The notes under the pieces are model-generated. The model saw only the letters and a list, made by a program, of their open reading frames with translations. It was not told the origin of the DNA and searched no databases. From positions 62,001-126,000 of the forward strand of contig NZ_CADIJM010000003.1 in NCBI RefSeq assembly GCF_902859585.1: a stretch of DNA of 64,000 nucleotides. The letters run 5' to 3'. The number at the start of each line of letters is the position of its first letter. The stretch's first letter is position 1. Positions 29,655 to 38,362 of the stretch are shown in pieces. Position numbers and translations under genes: made by a program. The stretch comes from Achromobacter animicus. Its GTDB lineage: Bacteria > Pseudomonadota > Gammaproteobacteria > Burkholderiales > Burkholderiaceae_B.

Positions 29655-30599
29655 ATGCCCCTCTACGACACCACGCTGCCCTACCCCCGCGACCTCGTCG
29701 GCTACGGACGCAATCCGCCGCACGCGCAGTGGCCGGGCAACGCGCGGATCGCAGTGCAGTTCGTGCTGAACTACGAAGAAGGCGGCGAGAACAGCGTGCT
29801 GCATGGCGACGCCGGCTCCGAGCAGTTCCTGTCCGAGATGTTCAACCCCGCCAGCTATCCGGACCGGCATCTCAGCATGGAAAGCATCTACGAATACGGG
29901 TCACGAGCGGGCGTGTGGCGCATCCTGCGCGAATTCGAAAAGCGGCAACTGCCGCTGACGGTGTTCGGCGTGGGCATGGCCCTGCAACGCCACCCCGAAC
30001 TGACGGCTGCCTTCGTGGAACTGGGCCATGAGATCGCCTGCCACGGCTGGCGCTGGGTCCATTACCAGGACGTGGACGAGGCCACCGAACGCGAGCACAT
30101 GCGGCTGGCCATCGACGCCATCACCACGCTGACCGGCACGCGCCCGCTGGGCTGGTACACCGGACGCGACAGCCCGCGCACGCGCAGGCTGGTCGCCGAC
30201 GACGGCGGATTCGAATACGACAGCGACTACTACGGCGACGACCTGCCCTTCTGGATGCAGGTCCGCAAGACCGATGGCTCGACCGCGCCGCAGCTCATCG
30301 TGCCCTACACGCTGGACTGCAACGACATGCGCTTCGCGCTGCCGCAGGGCTATTCGCACGCCGATCCCTTCTTCCAGTACCTGAAAGACAGCTTCGACGC
30401 GCTCTATGCCGAAGGCACCGAGGCGCCCAAGATGCTCAGCATCGGCATGCATTGCCGCCTGCTGGGCCGCCCCGGACGCATCGTCGCCCTACAGCGCTTT
30501 CTGGATCACATCGCGCGCCACGACCGCGTCTGGATCTGCCGCCGGCTGGACATTGCGCGTCACTGGAAAGCCACGCACCCCTACACCCCCGACCGTTGA
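29655..30599 (+). CDS. puuE: Allantoinase PuuE (polysaccharide deacetylase fold)
   Basis: Hydrolyses allantoin to allantoate. A 314-residue NodB-like protein of the PuuE subgroup: it opens with YPRDLVGYGRNPPHAQWPG and contains VQFVLNYEEGGENS, the family hallmark in place of the usual deacetylase metal site, and the region AFVELGHEIACHGWRW. I chose ATG 29655, since PuuE proteins begin close to the YPRDLVGYG motif; an in-frame ATG at 29592 is possible but has no ribosome site and falls in a palindrome. It is followed after 11 bases by the allantoate amidohydrolase gene, which supports a ureide-degradation operon. Confidence 0.88.
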   Translation: MPLYDTTLPYPRDLVGYGRNPPHAQWPGNARIAVQFVLNYEEGGENSVLHGDAGSEQFLSEMFNPASYPDRHLSMESIYEYGSRAGVWRILREFEKRQLPLTVFGVGMALQRHPELTAAFVELGHEIACHGWRWVHYQDVDEATEREHMRLAIDAITTLTGTRPLGWYTGRDSPRTRRLVADDGGFEYDSDYYGDDLPFWMQVRKTDGSTAPQLIVPYTLDCNDMRFALPQGYSHADPFFQYLKDSFDALYAEGTEAPKMLSIGMHCRLLGRPGRIVALQRFLDHIARHDRVWICRRLDIARHWKATHPYTPDR

Positions 30600-30610
30600 A
30601 CAGGACGACC

Positions 30611-31921
30611 ATGACCAACAATCTGAACGATCCGAAGGCCGAGCCGAGCCCGCGCGAGCGCCTCGGCGAACCCGGAATGGGCAAGGACATCTGGGACTGG
30701 CACGAGGCGCTCAGCGTCTACAGCGATCCGGGCTACGCCGAGAAAGGCCAACTCACAGTCACCTATCTGACCGACGCGCACCGCGCCTGCGCCGCGCGCA
30801 TCTCGCAATGGATGAAGGACTGCGGCTTTGACGAGGTCGGCATCGATGCCGTCGGCAACGTGGTCGGGCGTTACCGTGCCGCGCAGCCCGGCGCACGGGT
30901 CCTCATGTCGGGCAGCCATTTCGACACGGTACGCAACGCCGGCAAGTACGACGGCCGGCTCGGCATCTTCGTGCCGATGGCCTGCGTGCGCGCGCTGCAC
31001 CGCCAGAACCGGCGGCTGCCCTTCGACGTGGAGGTGATCGCCTTCGCCGAAGAAGAAGGCCAGCGCTATCGCGCGACGTTCCTGGGATCGGGCGCCCTGA
31101 TCGGCGATTTCAAGCCCGAATGGCTGGACCAGAAGGACGCCGACGGCATCACCATGCGCGACGCCATGCTGCACGCGGGCCTGGACATCGACGGCATTGC
31201 CGGCCTGCGGCGCGATCCGGCCCGCTACCTGGGCTTTGTCGAGGTCCACATCGAACAAGGGCCCGTGCTGTACGAACTGGGGCTGCCGCTGGGCGTCGTC
31301 ACGTCGATCAACGGCTGCGTGCGCTATCAAGTGCAGATCCTGGGCCTGGCCAGCCACGCGGGCACGACGCCCATGGACCGCCGGCGCGACGCCGCCGTGG
31401 CCGGCGCCGAACTGGCGCTGTTTGTCGAACGGCGCGCCGCCCGCGATGGCGACTCGGTCGGCACCGTGGGCATGTTCGAGGTGCCCAGCGGGTCGATCAA
31501 CGTCGTGCCGGGCGAATGCCGATTCAGCCTGGACCTGCGTGCGCCCAGCGATACGCAGCGCGACGCGCTGGCGGAGGACGTGCTGGCCGAACTGGCCGCC
31601 ATCTGCCAGCGGCGCGGCCTGCGTTATGCGCTGGAGGAAACCATGCGCGCCGCCGCCGCGCCCAGCGATCCGCGCTGGCAGCAGCGCTGGGAACGCGCAG
31701 TCGGCGCGCTGGGCGTACCCGTGCACCGCATGCCCAGCGGCGCGGGCCACGACGCCATGAAACTGCACGAGGTCATGCCGCAAGCCATGCTGTTCGTGCG
31801 CGGCCAGAACAACGGCATCAGCCACAACCCCAACGAATCCACCACCAGCGACGATATCGAACTTGCCGCGCAGGCCATGCTGGGCCTGCTCGATGCGCTG
31901 GCCAACGAAACCTCGACATAA
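30611..31921 (+). CDS. allC: Zn-dependent amidohydrolase, probable allantoate amidohydrolase
   Basis: M20/HyuC-family hydrolase of 436 residues that would open allantoate, releasing ammonia. Metal ligands are visible in GSHFDTVRNAGKYDG (His about 103 and Asp) and AEEEGQRY, and the dimerisation/lid region in SHAGTTPMDRRRD. N-carbamoyl-amino-acid hydrolases (ureidopropionase, HyuC) share all of these; I prefer allantoate because puuE sits immediately upstream. The ATG at 30611 has AGGA upstream and starts the conserved part; an open frame extends earlier but overlaps puuE. Four bases separate it from the next gene. Confidence 0.82.
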   Translation: MTNNLNDPKAEPSPRERLGEPGMGKDIWDWHEALSVYSDPGYAEKGQLTVTYLTDAHRACAARISQWMKDCGFDEVGIDAVGNVVGRYRAAQPGARVLMSGSHFDTVRNAGKYDGRLGIFVPMACVRALHRQNRRLPFDVEVIAFAEEEGQRYRATFLGSGALIGDFKPEWLDQKDADGITMRDAMLHAGLDIDGIAGLRRDPARYLGFVEVHIEQGPVLYELGLPLGVVTSINGCVRYQVQILGLASHAGTTPMDRRRDAAVAGAELALFVERRAARDGDSVGTVGMFEVPSGSINVVPGECRFSLDLRAPSDTQRDALAEDVLAELAAICQRRGLRYALEETMRAAAAPSDPRWQQRWERAVGALGVPVHRMPSGAGHDAMKLHEVMPQAMLFVRGQNNGISHNPNESTTSDDIELAAQAMLGLLDALANETST

Positions 31922-31925
31922 CGCC

Positions 31926-33167
31926 ATGACCGATTACGCCCGACTCGACGCCTGGGTTGACGCCCATTTCGACGAAGAAGTCCGCTTCCTGCAGGAACTG
32001 GTGCGCGTGCCCACCGACACGCCGCCCGGCAACAACGCGCCGCACGCGGTGCGCACCGCGGAACTGCTGCAAGGCTTTGGTCTTGAGGCCGAAGCGCATC
32101 CCGTGCCTGCGCAGGCCGTGCAGGATTACGGCATGCAGTCCATCACCAACCTCATCGTGCGGCGCGAATACGGCGATGACGGTCCGCGCATCGCGCTCAA
32201 CGCCCACGGCGACGTGGTGCCGCCCGGCGACGGCTGGACGCACGATCCTTATGGCGCCGAGATCGACAACGGCAGCCTGTACGGCCGCGCGGCCGCGGTC
32301 AGCAAGAGCGACTTCGCCAGCTTCACGTTCGCCGTGCGGGCGCTGGAAGCCGTCGCCAAGCCGACCCGCGGCGCGGTGGAATTGCACTTCACGTATGACG
32401 AGGAATTCGGCGGCCTGCTCGGTCCCGGCTGGCTGCTCGCGCAGGGGCTGACGCGTCCCGACCTCTTGATCGCGGCGGGCTTCAGCTATGAAGTCGTCAC
32501 CGCGCACAACGGCTGCCTGCAGATGGAGGTGACGGTGCACGGCAAGATGGCCCACGCCGCCATTCCCAGCAGCGGCGTCGACGCCCTGCAAGGCGCCGTC
32601 GCGCTGCTCAATGCCTTGTATGCGCAGAACGCGCAGTACCGCAAGATCACGTCGCAGGTGCCGGGCATCTCGCATCCGTACCTGAACGTGGGGCGGATCG
32701 AAGGCGGCACCAACACGAACGTGGTGCCGGGCAAGGTCAGCTTCAAGCTGGACCGCCGCATGATTCCCGAAGAAAACGCCGCCGAGGTCGAGGCCGGCAT
32801 CCGGCGCATCATCGAGGAAACCGCAGCGTCACGTCCCGGCATCCGCGTGGACATCAAGCGGCTGTTGCTGGCCAATTCGATGCGCCCGCTGCCAGGCGCG
32901 CAGCCGCTGGTGCAGGCCATCCAGCAACACGGCGAGGCCGTGTTCGGCGAACCCATCCCGGCGATGGGCACGCCGCTGTACACCGACGTGCGGTTATACG
33001 CCGAGGCCCGCATCCCCGGCGTGATCTACGGCGCAGGCCCGCGCACGGTGTTGGAATCGCACGCCAAGCGGAGCGACGAACGTGTCGTTCTGGAAGACCT
33101 GCGACGCGCGACGAAGGTCATCGCGCGTACGCTGGCGGATCTGCTGCAACCGGGCACGGGTGTCTGA
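31926..33167 (+). CDS. M20-family metallopeptidase/deacylase (ArgE/DapE-like)
   Basis: A 413-residue M20 amidohydrolase. Zinc-site motifs are ALNAHGDVVPPGDGW, with His and Asp, and TYDEEFGG, with the catalytic Glu pair; the dimerisation domain is around HGKMAHAAIPSSGVDAL. Close relatives are annotated as acetylornithine deacetylase, succinyl-diaminopimelate desuccinylase or peptidases, and substrate cannot be assigned. It directly follows the allantoate hydrolase gene (four bases), so it may work on a ureide or on a peptide brought in by the OPT transporter encoded convergently next to it. Confidence 0.83.
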   Translation: MTDYARLDAWVDAHFDEEVRFLQELVRVPTDTPPGNNAPHAVRTAELLQGFGLEAEAHPVPAQAVQDYGMQSITNLIVRREYGDDGPRIALNAHGDVVPPGDGWTHDPYGAEIDNGSLYGRAAAVSKSDFASFTFAVRALEAVAKPTRGAVELHFTYDEEFGGLLGPGWLLAQGLTRPDLLIAAGFSYEVVTAHNGCLQMEVTVHGKMAHAAIPSSGVDALQGAVALLNALYAQNAQYRKITSQVPGISHPYLNVGRIEGGTNTNVVPGKVSFKLDRRMIPEENAAEVEAGIRRIIEETAASRPGIRVDIKRLLLANSMRPLPGAQPLVQAIQQHGEAVFGEPIPAMGTPLYTDVRLYAEARIPGVIYGAGPRTVLESHAKRSDERVVLEDLRRATKVIARTLADLLQPGTGV

Positions 33168-33176
33168 CACCCTGTT

Positions 33177-35228
33177 CTACGCCAGCCGCATCACCCGGCG
33201 CCAGAACAGCACCGCCACCAGCACGAACACGGCCAGCCCCAGATAGGACGCCATGCCGGCGAAGTCTTCGCCAACAATCGCCAGCGGCGCCTCGGACCCT
33301 GCGGCCCCGATGATCGCGGCCATCAGCACGCCCACCAGGCTCTCACCCACGATCAGCCCGGAAGCGAGCAGCACGCCGCGGCGGTTGGCCGCTTCGGCGT
33401 AGCTCTCATAGGGCTGGCCGGCGGCGGCAGCGCGGCGGCGCAACGCGCCTTCCAGCAGCCACGCCAGCAGCGCGCCCGCCACGATGGGCGCGGCCACGGT
33501 CGGCGGCAGGTAGATGCCGATGCCCACCGCCAGCACGGGGATGCGCGCAACCTTGCACGTGCGCTTCAGAATTTCATCCACTACGATCAGCCCCACGCCG
33601 ACAGCCATGCCGATCAGGATCATGGTCCAGTTGAGCTGGTGGGTGAAGATGCCGCGCGTGATCGCGAGCATCAGCGTGGCCTGCGGCGCCGACAGCGCCT
33701 GCGACGGGTCCATGCCCTCGCGCGGCATCGCGTCCGCGAAACCGTACGCGTTGTACAGCAGCTCCAGCACCGGCGAGATCACCGCCGCGCCCACCACGCA
33801 GCCGATCAGCAGCGCAACCTGCTGGCGCCACGGCGTTGCGCCCACCAGCCAGCCGGTCTTCAGGTCCTGCAGGTTGTCGTTGGAAATGGACGCCACCGCC
33901 ACCACGGCCGACGTGCTGAAGATCGCCAGCGCGATCGCCATCTGCACGCCATTTTCCAGCGCCATCAGATCGCCGCCCACGCCCAGCATCAGCACCGACA
34001 CCAGCACGATGGCGACGATGCCCACGCCGGAGATCGGGCTGGTCGACGAACCCACCAGGCCCGCCATGTAGCCGCAGGCGGCCGCCACCAGAAAACCGAA
34101 CACGAAGGCAAACAGCACCGCGTAGGCCACCAGCTTCCAGATGGCGCCCGATGACAACGGTGTGCCGGACAGGAAGACCTGGAACGTGAAGACCAGGATC
34201 GCCACCAGCACCAGCGTCACCGCCGAGATCCAGCCGGCCGACAGGTCACGCTCGGTGCGCGGCGCGGCCCCGGCGCGTGCGGCGCCCTCCTTGGTCAGCG
34301 CCGAAAACGACGCCTTCACGCCGCGCGCCATCGGCACGAACAGCGTCGCCAGCGTCCAGATCGCGCCCACGGCGATCACGCCCGCGCCAATGAAGCGCAC
34401 CTGCGAGGACCACAAGCCTGTGGCGTACGAAGCCAGCGTCGCGCCGGCGGGCATGTCGCCCATGGCGGTCAGAATGGGCACCGCGATGCCCCACGCAATC
34501 ACCAGGCCCGTCAGCATCGCCAGCCCGGCAACGATGCCGATCAGATAGCCCGCGCCCAGCAGCGCCAGCGAAAAGCCCATCGGCAGGCGGAACACCGCGC
34601 CGCCCAATGCAAACCAGCCGCTCACGCTGTCGCCCAGGACCCGCAGGCCGTTGGCCGCAAAGCTGACCACGGCCGCCGCGATGCCGCCGGCGACGATGTC
34701 GCCCATGCCGGTGGCGGCGGGTTTGGCCGAGGCGCCCGCGGCGTCCTGCGGCTCGTCCTGCGCGCGCTCGGCGCTGCCGACGCGCAGAATCTCGGCCGCC
34801 GCCACGCCCTCGGGATACGGCAGGTTGCTCTGCACCACCATCACGTGACGCAACGGAATCGTGAACATCACGCCCAGCATGCCGCCGGCCGCGCAGATGC
34901 CCAGCGTCTGCCAGAACGGAAAACCCTGCCAGTGGCCCATCATGACCAGCGCCGGCAGGATGAAGATGATGGCCGACAGCGTGCCGGCCGCCGAAGCCTG
35001 CGTCTGCACCATGTTGTTTTCAAGGATGTTGGCGTCCTTGAACATGCGAAGGACGGACATCGAGATGACCGCCGCCGGGATGGCGGACGAAAACGTCAGG
35101 CCCACCTTCAGCCCCAGGAACACATTCGAGGCGGTAAAGATGACGGTGATCAGCGCGCCGAGCAGGACGCCGCGGAACGTCAGCTCCGGCAGCGTGACCT
35201 CCGGCGGAACGCGGATGGGCTCAGTCAT
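33177..35228 (-). CDS. OPT-family oligopeptide/metal-chelate transporter
   Basis: A 683-residue membrane protein with around 15-16 hydrophobic segments. The opening VTLPELTFRGVLLGALITVIF and the segment NVFLGLKVGLTFSSAIPAAVIS are typical of bacterial OPT transporters, which import small peptides or metal-siderophore-like chelates. The start is ATG at 35228 with AGGGAG upstream; the frame is open a little further but without support. It is convergent with the M20 hydrolase gene (9 bases between stops), so the two may form a peptide use pair, though they are not co-transcribed. Confidence 0.9.
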   Translation of the reverse strand: MTEPIRVPPEVTLPELTFRGVLLGALITVIFTASNVFLGLKVGLTFSSAIPAAVISMSVLRMFKDANILENNMVQTQASAAGTLSAIIFILPALVMMGHWQGFPFWQTLGICAAGGMLGVMFTIPLRHVMVVQSNLPYPEGVAAAEILRVGSAERAQDEPQDAAGASAKPAATGMGDIVAGGIAAAVVSFAANGLRVLGDSVSGWFALGGAVFRLPMGFSLALLGAGYLIGIVAGLAMLTGLVIAWGIAVPILTAMGDMPAGATLASYATGLWSSQVRFIGAGVIAVGAIWTLATLFVPMARGVKASFSALTKEGAARAGAAPRTERDLSAGWISAVTLVLVAILVFTFQVFLSGTPLSSGAIWKLVAYAVLFAFVFGFLVAAACGYMAGLVGSSTSPISGVGIVAIVLVSVLMLGVGGDLMALENGVQMAIALAIFSTSAVVAVASISNDNLQDLKTGWLVGATPWRQQVALLIGCVVGAAVISPVLELLYNAYGFADAMPREGMDPSQALSAPQATLMLAITRGIFTHQLNWTMILIGMAVGVGLIVVDEILKRTCKVARIPVLAVGIGIYLPPTVAAPIVAGALLAWLLEGALRRRAAAAGQPYESYAEAANRRGVLLASGLIVGESLVGVLMAAIIGAAGSEAPLAIVGEDFAGMASYLGLAVFVLVAVLFWRRVMRLA

Positions 35229-35439
35229 GGGTTTCTCCCTATTGATAGCCGCGAATTCTAGCGCCTGGCCGTCCACCCCGTGGTCACCAGCCGTAAGCAC
35301 GATGCGGCGGTAGAACCTGCCGTGGCGCGGGACCCTGGCGAAAGATTATGCTGAAAGCGCCGGATTTGCCCGGGAATTTCGATGCCTCATGCCTGGCGCA
35401 TGGGTCTAGGATGAGGATAAAAACAGGAGACGACTTACC

Positions 35440-38127
35440 ATGCTCGACCCTCGCCAGCCTCTTTCCGCATCGGCCCGCCAAGACGACGCCGACCCCGCAG
35501 AAACCGCCGAATGGCGCGAAGCGCTGCAGTCCCTGCTGGAGGCGGACGGGGCCGATCGTGCCGGCTATGTGCTGGACAGCGTGCTGGGCCATGCCGCCTC
35601 GCTCGGCCTGCGCGCCAACAGCCAGACCCGCACCGCGTACCTGAACACCATTCCCGCCGACCAGGAACCGCCGTTTCCCGGCAATCTGGCCGTCGAAGAA
35701 CGCATTGCCCGCATCAACCGCTGGAACGCGCTGGCGATGGTGGTGCGCGCCAACCAGGCGCATGGCGAACTCGGCGGCCACATTGCCAGCTATGCATCTG
35801 CCGCCGACCTGTTCGAGGTCGGCTTCAACCACTTCTTTCGGGCGCGTGCAGACGGCAGTCCCGGCGACATCGTCTACATGCAGCCGCACTCTGCGCCCGG
35901 CGTGTACGCGCGCGCCTTCCTGGAGGGCTTTCTGGGCGAGGACGACCTGGCGCACTTCCGCCAGGAAATCACGGCCACCACGCGCGGCCTGCGAGGCCTG
36001 TCGTCCTACCCCCACCCGTGGCTGATGCCCGACTTCTGGCAGTTCCCCACGGGTTCGATGGGTATCGGCCCCATCAACGCGATCTACCAGGCGCGCTTCA
36101 TGCGCTACCTGGAGCACCGCTCGCTCGTGCCCGGCGCCGATCGCAAGGTGTGGGGCATTTTTGGCGACGGCGAAATGGACGAGCCCGAATCCATCGCCGC
36201 GCTCACGCTGGCCGCGCGCGAAAAGCTCGACAACCTGATCTTCGTCGTCAACTGCAACCTGCAACGCCTGGACGGTCCCGTGCGCGGCAACGGCCGCATC
36301 ATCGACGAGCTGGAAACCCTGTATGCGGGTGCCGGCTGGAACGTCATCAAGCTGGTCTGGGGCAGCGACTGGGACGCCCTGCTGCGCCGGGACACGGGCG
36401 GCGCGCTGGCCCGCGCCTTCGCCAACACCGTGGACGGCCAGTTCCAGACCTTCGCGGCCAACGACGGCGCCTTCAACCGCGCCCATTTCTTCAACCAGAA
36501 TCCCGAACTGGCTGCACTGGTGGCCGACTGGTCGGACGAAGCCATCGACCGCCTGAGCCGGGGCGGCCACGACATGGTGAAGATCCACGCGGCTTACCAC
36601 CGCGCCGCGCGCCACCGCGGCCAGCCCACCGTCATCCTCGCGCAGACCAAGAAGGGGTTCGGCATGGGGACGGCCGGCCAGGGCAAGATGACCACCCACC
36701 AGCAGAAGAAGCTGGACGACGAGGCGCTGCTCGCCTTCCGCGACCGCTTCGCGCTGCCGATTTCCGACGCCGACTGCCTGGCGCTCAAGTTCTACCGGCC
36801 CGCCGACGACAGCGCCGAGCTGCGCCACCTGCAGGCGCGCCGCGCCGCGCTGGGCGGCTACATCCCGCGCCGCAATGCCGAGGCCCCGCGGCTCGCGCCG
36901 CCGGACGCAGACCAATGGGCGCGTTTCGCCCTGGCCGCAGACGGCAAGGAAATGTCGTCCACGATGGCCATCGTGCGCATGCTCACCGCGCTGCTGAAAG
37001 ACGCCACCGTGGGTCCGCGCATCGTGCCCATCGTTGCCGACGAAGCCCGCACCTTCGGCATGGCCAACCTGTTCCGGCAGATCGGCATCTATTCCGCGCA
37101 AGGCCAGCTCTATGAGCCCGAGGACATCGGCTCGGTGCTGTACTACCGCGAGGCGCGCGACGGCCAGATCCTCGAAGAAGGCATCACCGAGGCCGGCGCG
37201 ATCTCGTCATGGACCGCGGCCGGCACCAGCTATTCGGTCAACGGCCTGCCGATGCTGCCCTTCTATATCTATTACTCGATGTTCGGATTCCAGCGCATCG
37301 GGGACCTGATCTGGGCCGCCGCCGACCAGCGCACCCGGGGCTTCTTGATCGGCGCCACGTCGGGCCGCACGACGCTGGGCGGCGAGGGGCTGCAACACCA
37401 GGACGGCTCCAGCCACATCATGGCCGCCACCGTCCCCAACTGCCGCGCCTACGACCCGGCCTACGCCTACGAGGTCGCCGTCATCGTCGAACACGGCATG
37501 CGCCGCATGCTGGACGAGCAACGCGACGAATTCTTCTACCTGACCGTCACGAACGAGAACCTGGCGCAGCCCGGCATGCCCGAGGACCCGGCCACGCGCG
37601 AAGGCATCCTGCGCGGCCTGTACCGGCTGCGGCCCGCGCGCGGCAAGGCTCAGGTCCGACTTCTGGCCGCCGGCCCCATGCTGCGCGAGGCCGAAATGGC
37701 CGCCACGCGCCTGCAGGACGAATTCGGCCTGGACGCCGAGGTCTGGAGCGTCACCAGCTTCTCGGAACTGGCCCGCAGCGGCCGCCAGGCTGAGCGCGCG
37801 CGCGTGCTGGGCCTGGACGCGCCCGACGATCAGGACTGGGTGCGCACCTGCCTGGGCGGCAGCGACGCGCCCGTAATCGGCGCGAGCGATTACGTGCGCG
37901 CCGTACCCGAACAGATCCGCGCGTACGTGCCCGCGCCCTACCGCACGCTCGGCACCGACGGGTTCGGCCGCAGCGACACCCGGGCCCGGTTGCGCGATTT
38001 CTTCGAGGTCAGCGCGGACTGGATCGTGCTGTACGCCTTGGACAGCCTGGGCAGGCAGAACGACACGCGCGCACTGCGCGAATCCCTGAATGCCGGCAGC
38101 CGCCAGGCGCCGCCCTGGGAGGTCTGA
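35440..38127 (+). CDS. AceE-like 2-oxoacid dehydrogenase E1, homodimeric type
   Basis: An 895-residue TPP enzyme of the AceE family, decarboxylating pyruvate or a related 2-oxoacid. It shows the TPP motif GDGEMDEPESIAAL...NCNLQ (about residues 245-275) and the AceE-specific stretches NTIPADQEPPFPG, GGHIASYASAADLFEVGF and SGRTTLGGEGLQHQDG. Length is full. Unlike a normal pyruvate dehydrogenase locus it has no E2 or E3 gene beside it: the next genes are maeB and a DUF2214 gene. It may be a second, MdeB-like E1 (2-oxobutyrate). A ribosome site CAGGAGA precedes the ATG. Confidence 0.88.
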   Translation: MLDPRQPLSASARQDDADPAETAEWREALQSLLEADGADRAGYVLDSVLGHAASLGLRANSQTRTAYLNTIPADQEPPFPGNLAVEERIARINRWNALAMVVRANQAHGELGGHIASYASAADLFEVGFNHFFRARADGSPGDIVYMQPHSAPGVYARAFLEGFLGEDDLAHFRQEITATTRGLRGLSSYPHPWLMPDFWQFPTGSMGIGPINAIYQARFMRYLEHRSLVPGADRKVWGIFGDGEMDEPESIAALTLAAREKLDNLIFVVNCNLQRLDGPVRGNGRIIDELETLYAGAGWNVIKLVWGSDWDALLRRDTGGALARAFANTVDGQFQTFAANDGAFNRAHFFNQNPELAALVADWSDEAIDRLSRGGHDMVKIHAAYHRAARHRGQPTVILAQTKKGFGMGTAGQGKMTTHQQKKLDDEALLAFRDRFALPISDADCLALKFYRPADDSAELRHLQARRAALGGYIPRRNAEAPRLAPPDADQWARFALAADGKEMSSTMAIVRMLTALLKDATVGPRIVPIVADEARTFGMANLFRQIGIYSAQGQLYEPEDIGSVLYYREARDGQILEEGITEAGAISSWTAAGTSYSVNGLPMLPFYIYYSMFGFQRIGDLIWAAADQRTRGFLIGATSGRTTLGGEGLQHQDGSSHIMAATVPNCRAYDPAYAYEVAVIVEHGMRRMLDEQRDEFFYLTVTNENLAQPGMPEDPATREGILRGLYRLRPARGKAQVRLLAAGPMLREAEMAATRLQDEFGLDAEVWSVTSFSELARSGRQAERARVLGLDAPDDQDWVRTCLGGSDAPVIGASDYVRAVPEQIRAYVPAPYRTLGTDGFGRSDTRARLRDFFEVSADWIVLYALDSLGRQNDTRALRESLNAGSRQAPPWEV

Positions 38128-38281
38128 CTCTCGTCCATCGAACCTCGACCATCGGACCGATGCACCGCTGGTGTTTGCTTGATTAAAAGCTAACCAAAGC
38201 GAACACTCGCTGCAGTGCAGCAACCAAGCACCCGCGCTTTCTGGTGAAATACGGGTGTTCCCCAAGCATTTCGCAAAGAAT

Positions 38282-38304
38282 ACGGCGGGCCGCGAGCCCG
38301 CCGT
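38282..38304 (+). terminator. GC-rich hairpin in the aceE-like/maeB interval
   Basis: Nine-bp stem ACGGCGGGC/GCCCGCCGT (38282-38290 and 38296-38304) with a five-base loop, followed by TTTG and then two more T-rich runs. It could end transcription of the upstream gene, attenuate maeB, or be the 3' end of a small RNA. Position: 155 bases after the upstream stop and 59 before the maeB start. Confidence 0.6.
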
Positions 38305-38362
38305 TTGTCATCCCGATTTTTCATCCCGTTTTTTTCCGTTAGCCCTTTCAGGCCCCGATCCC

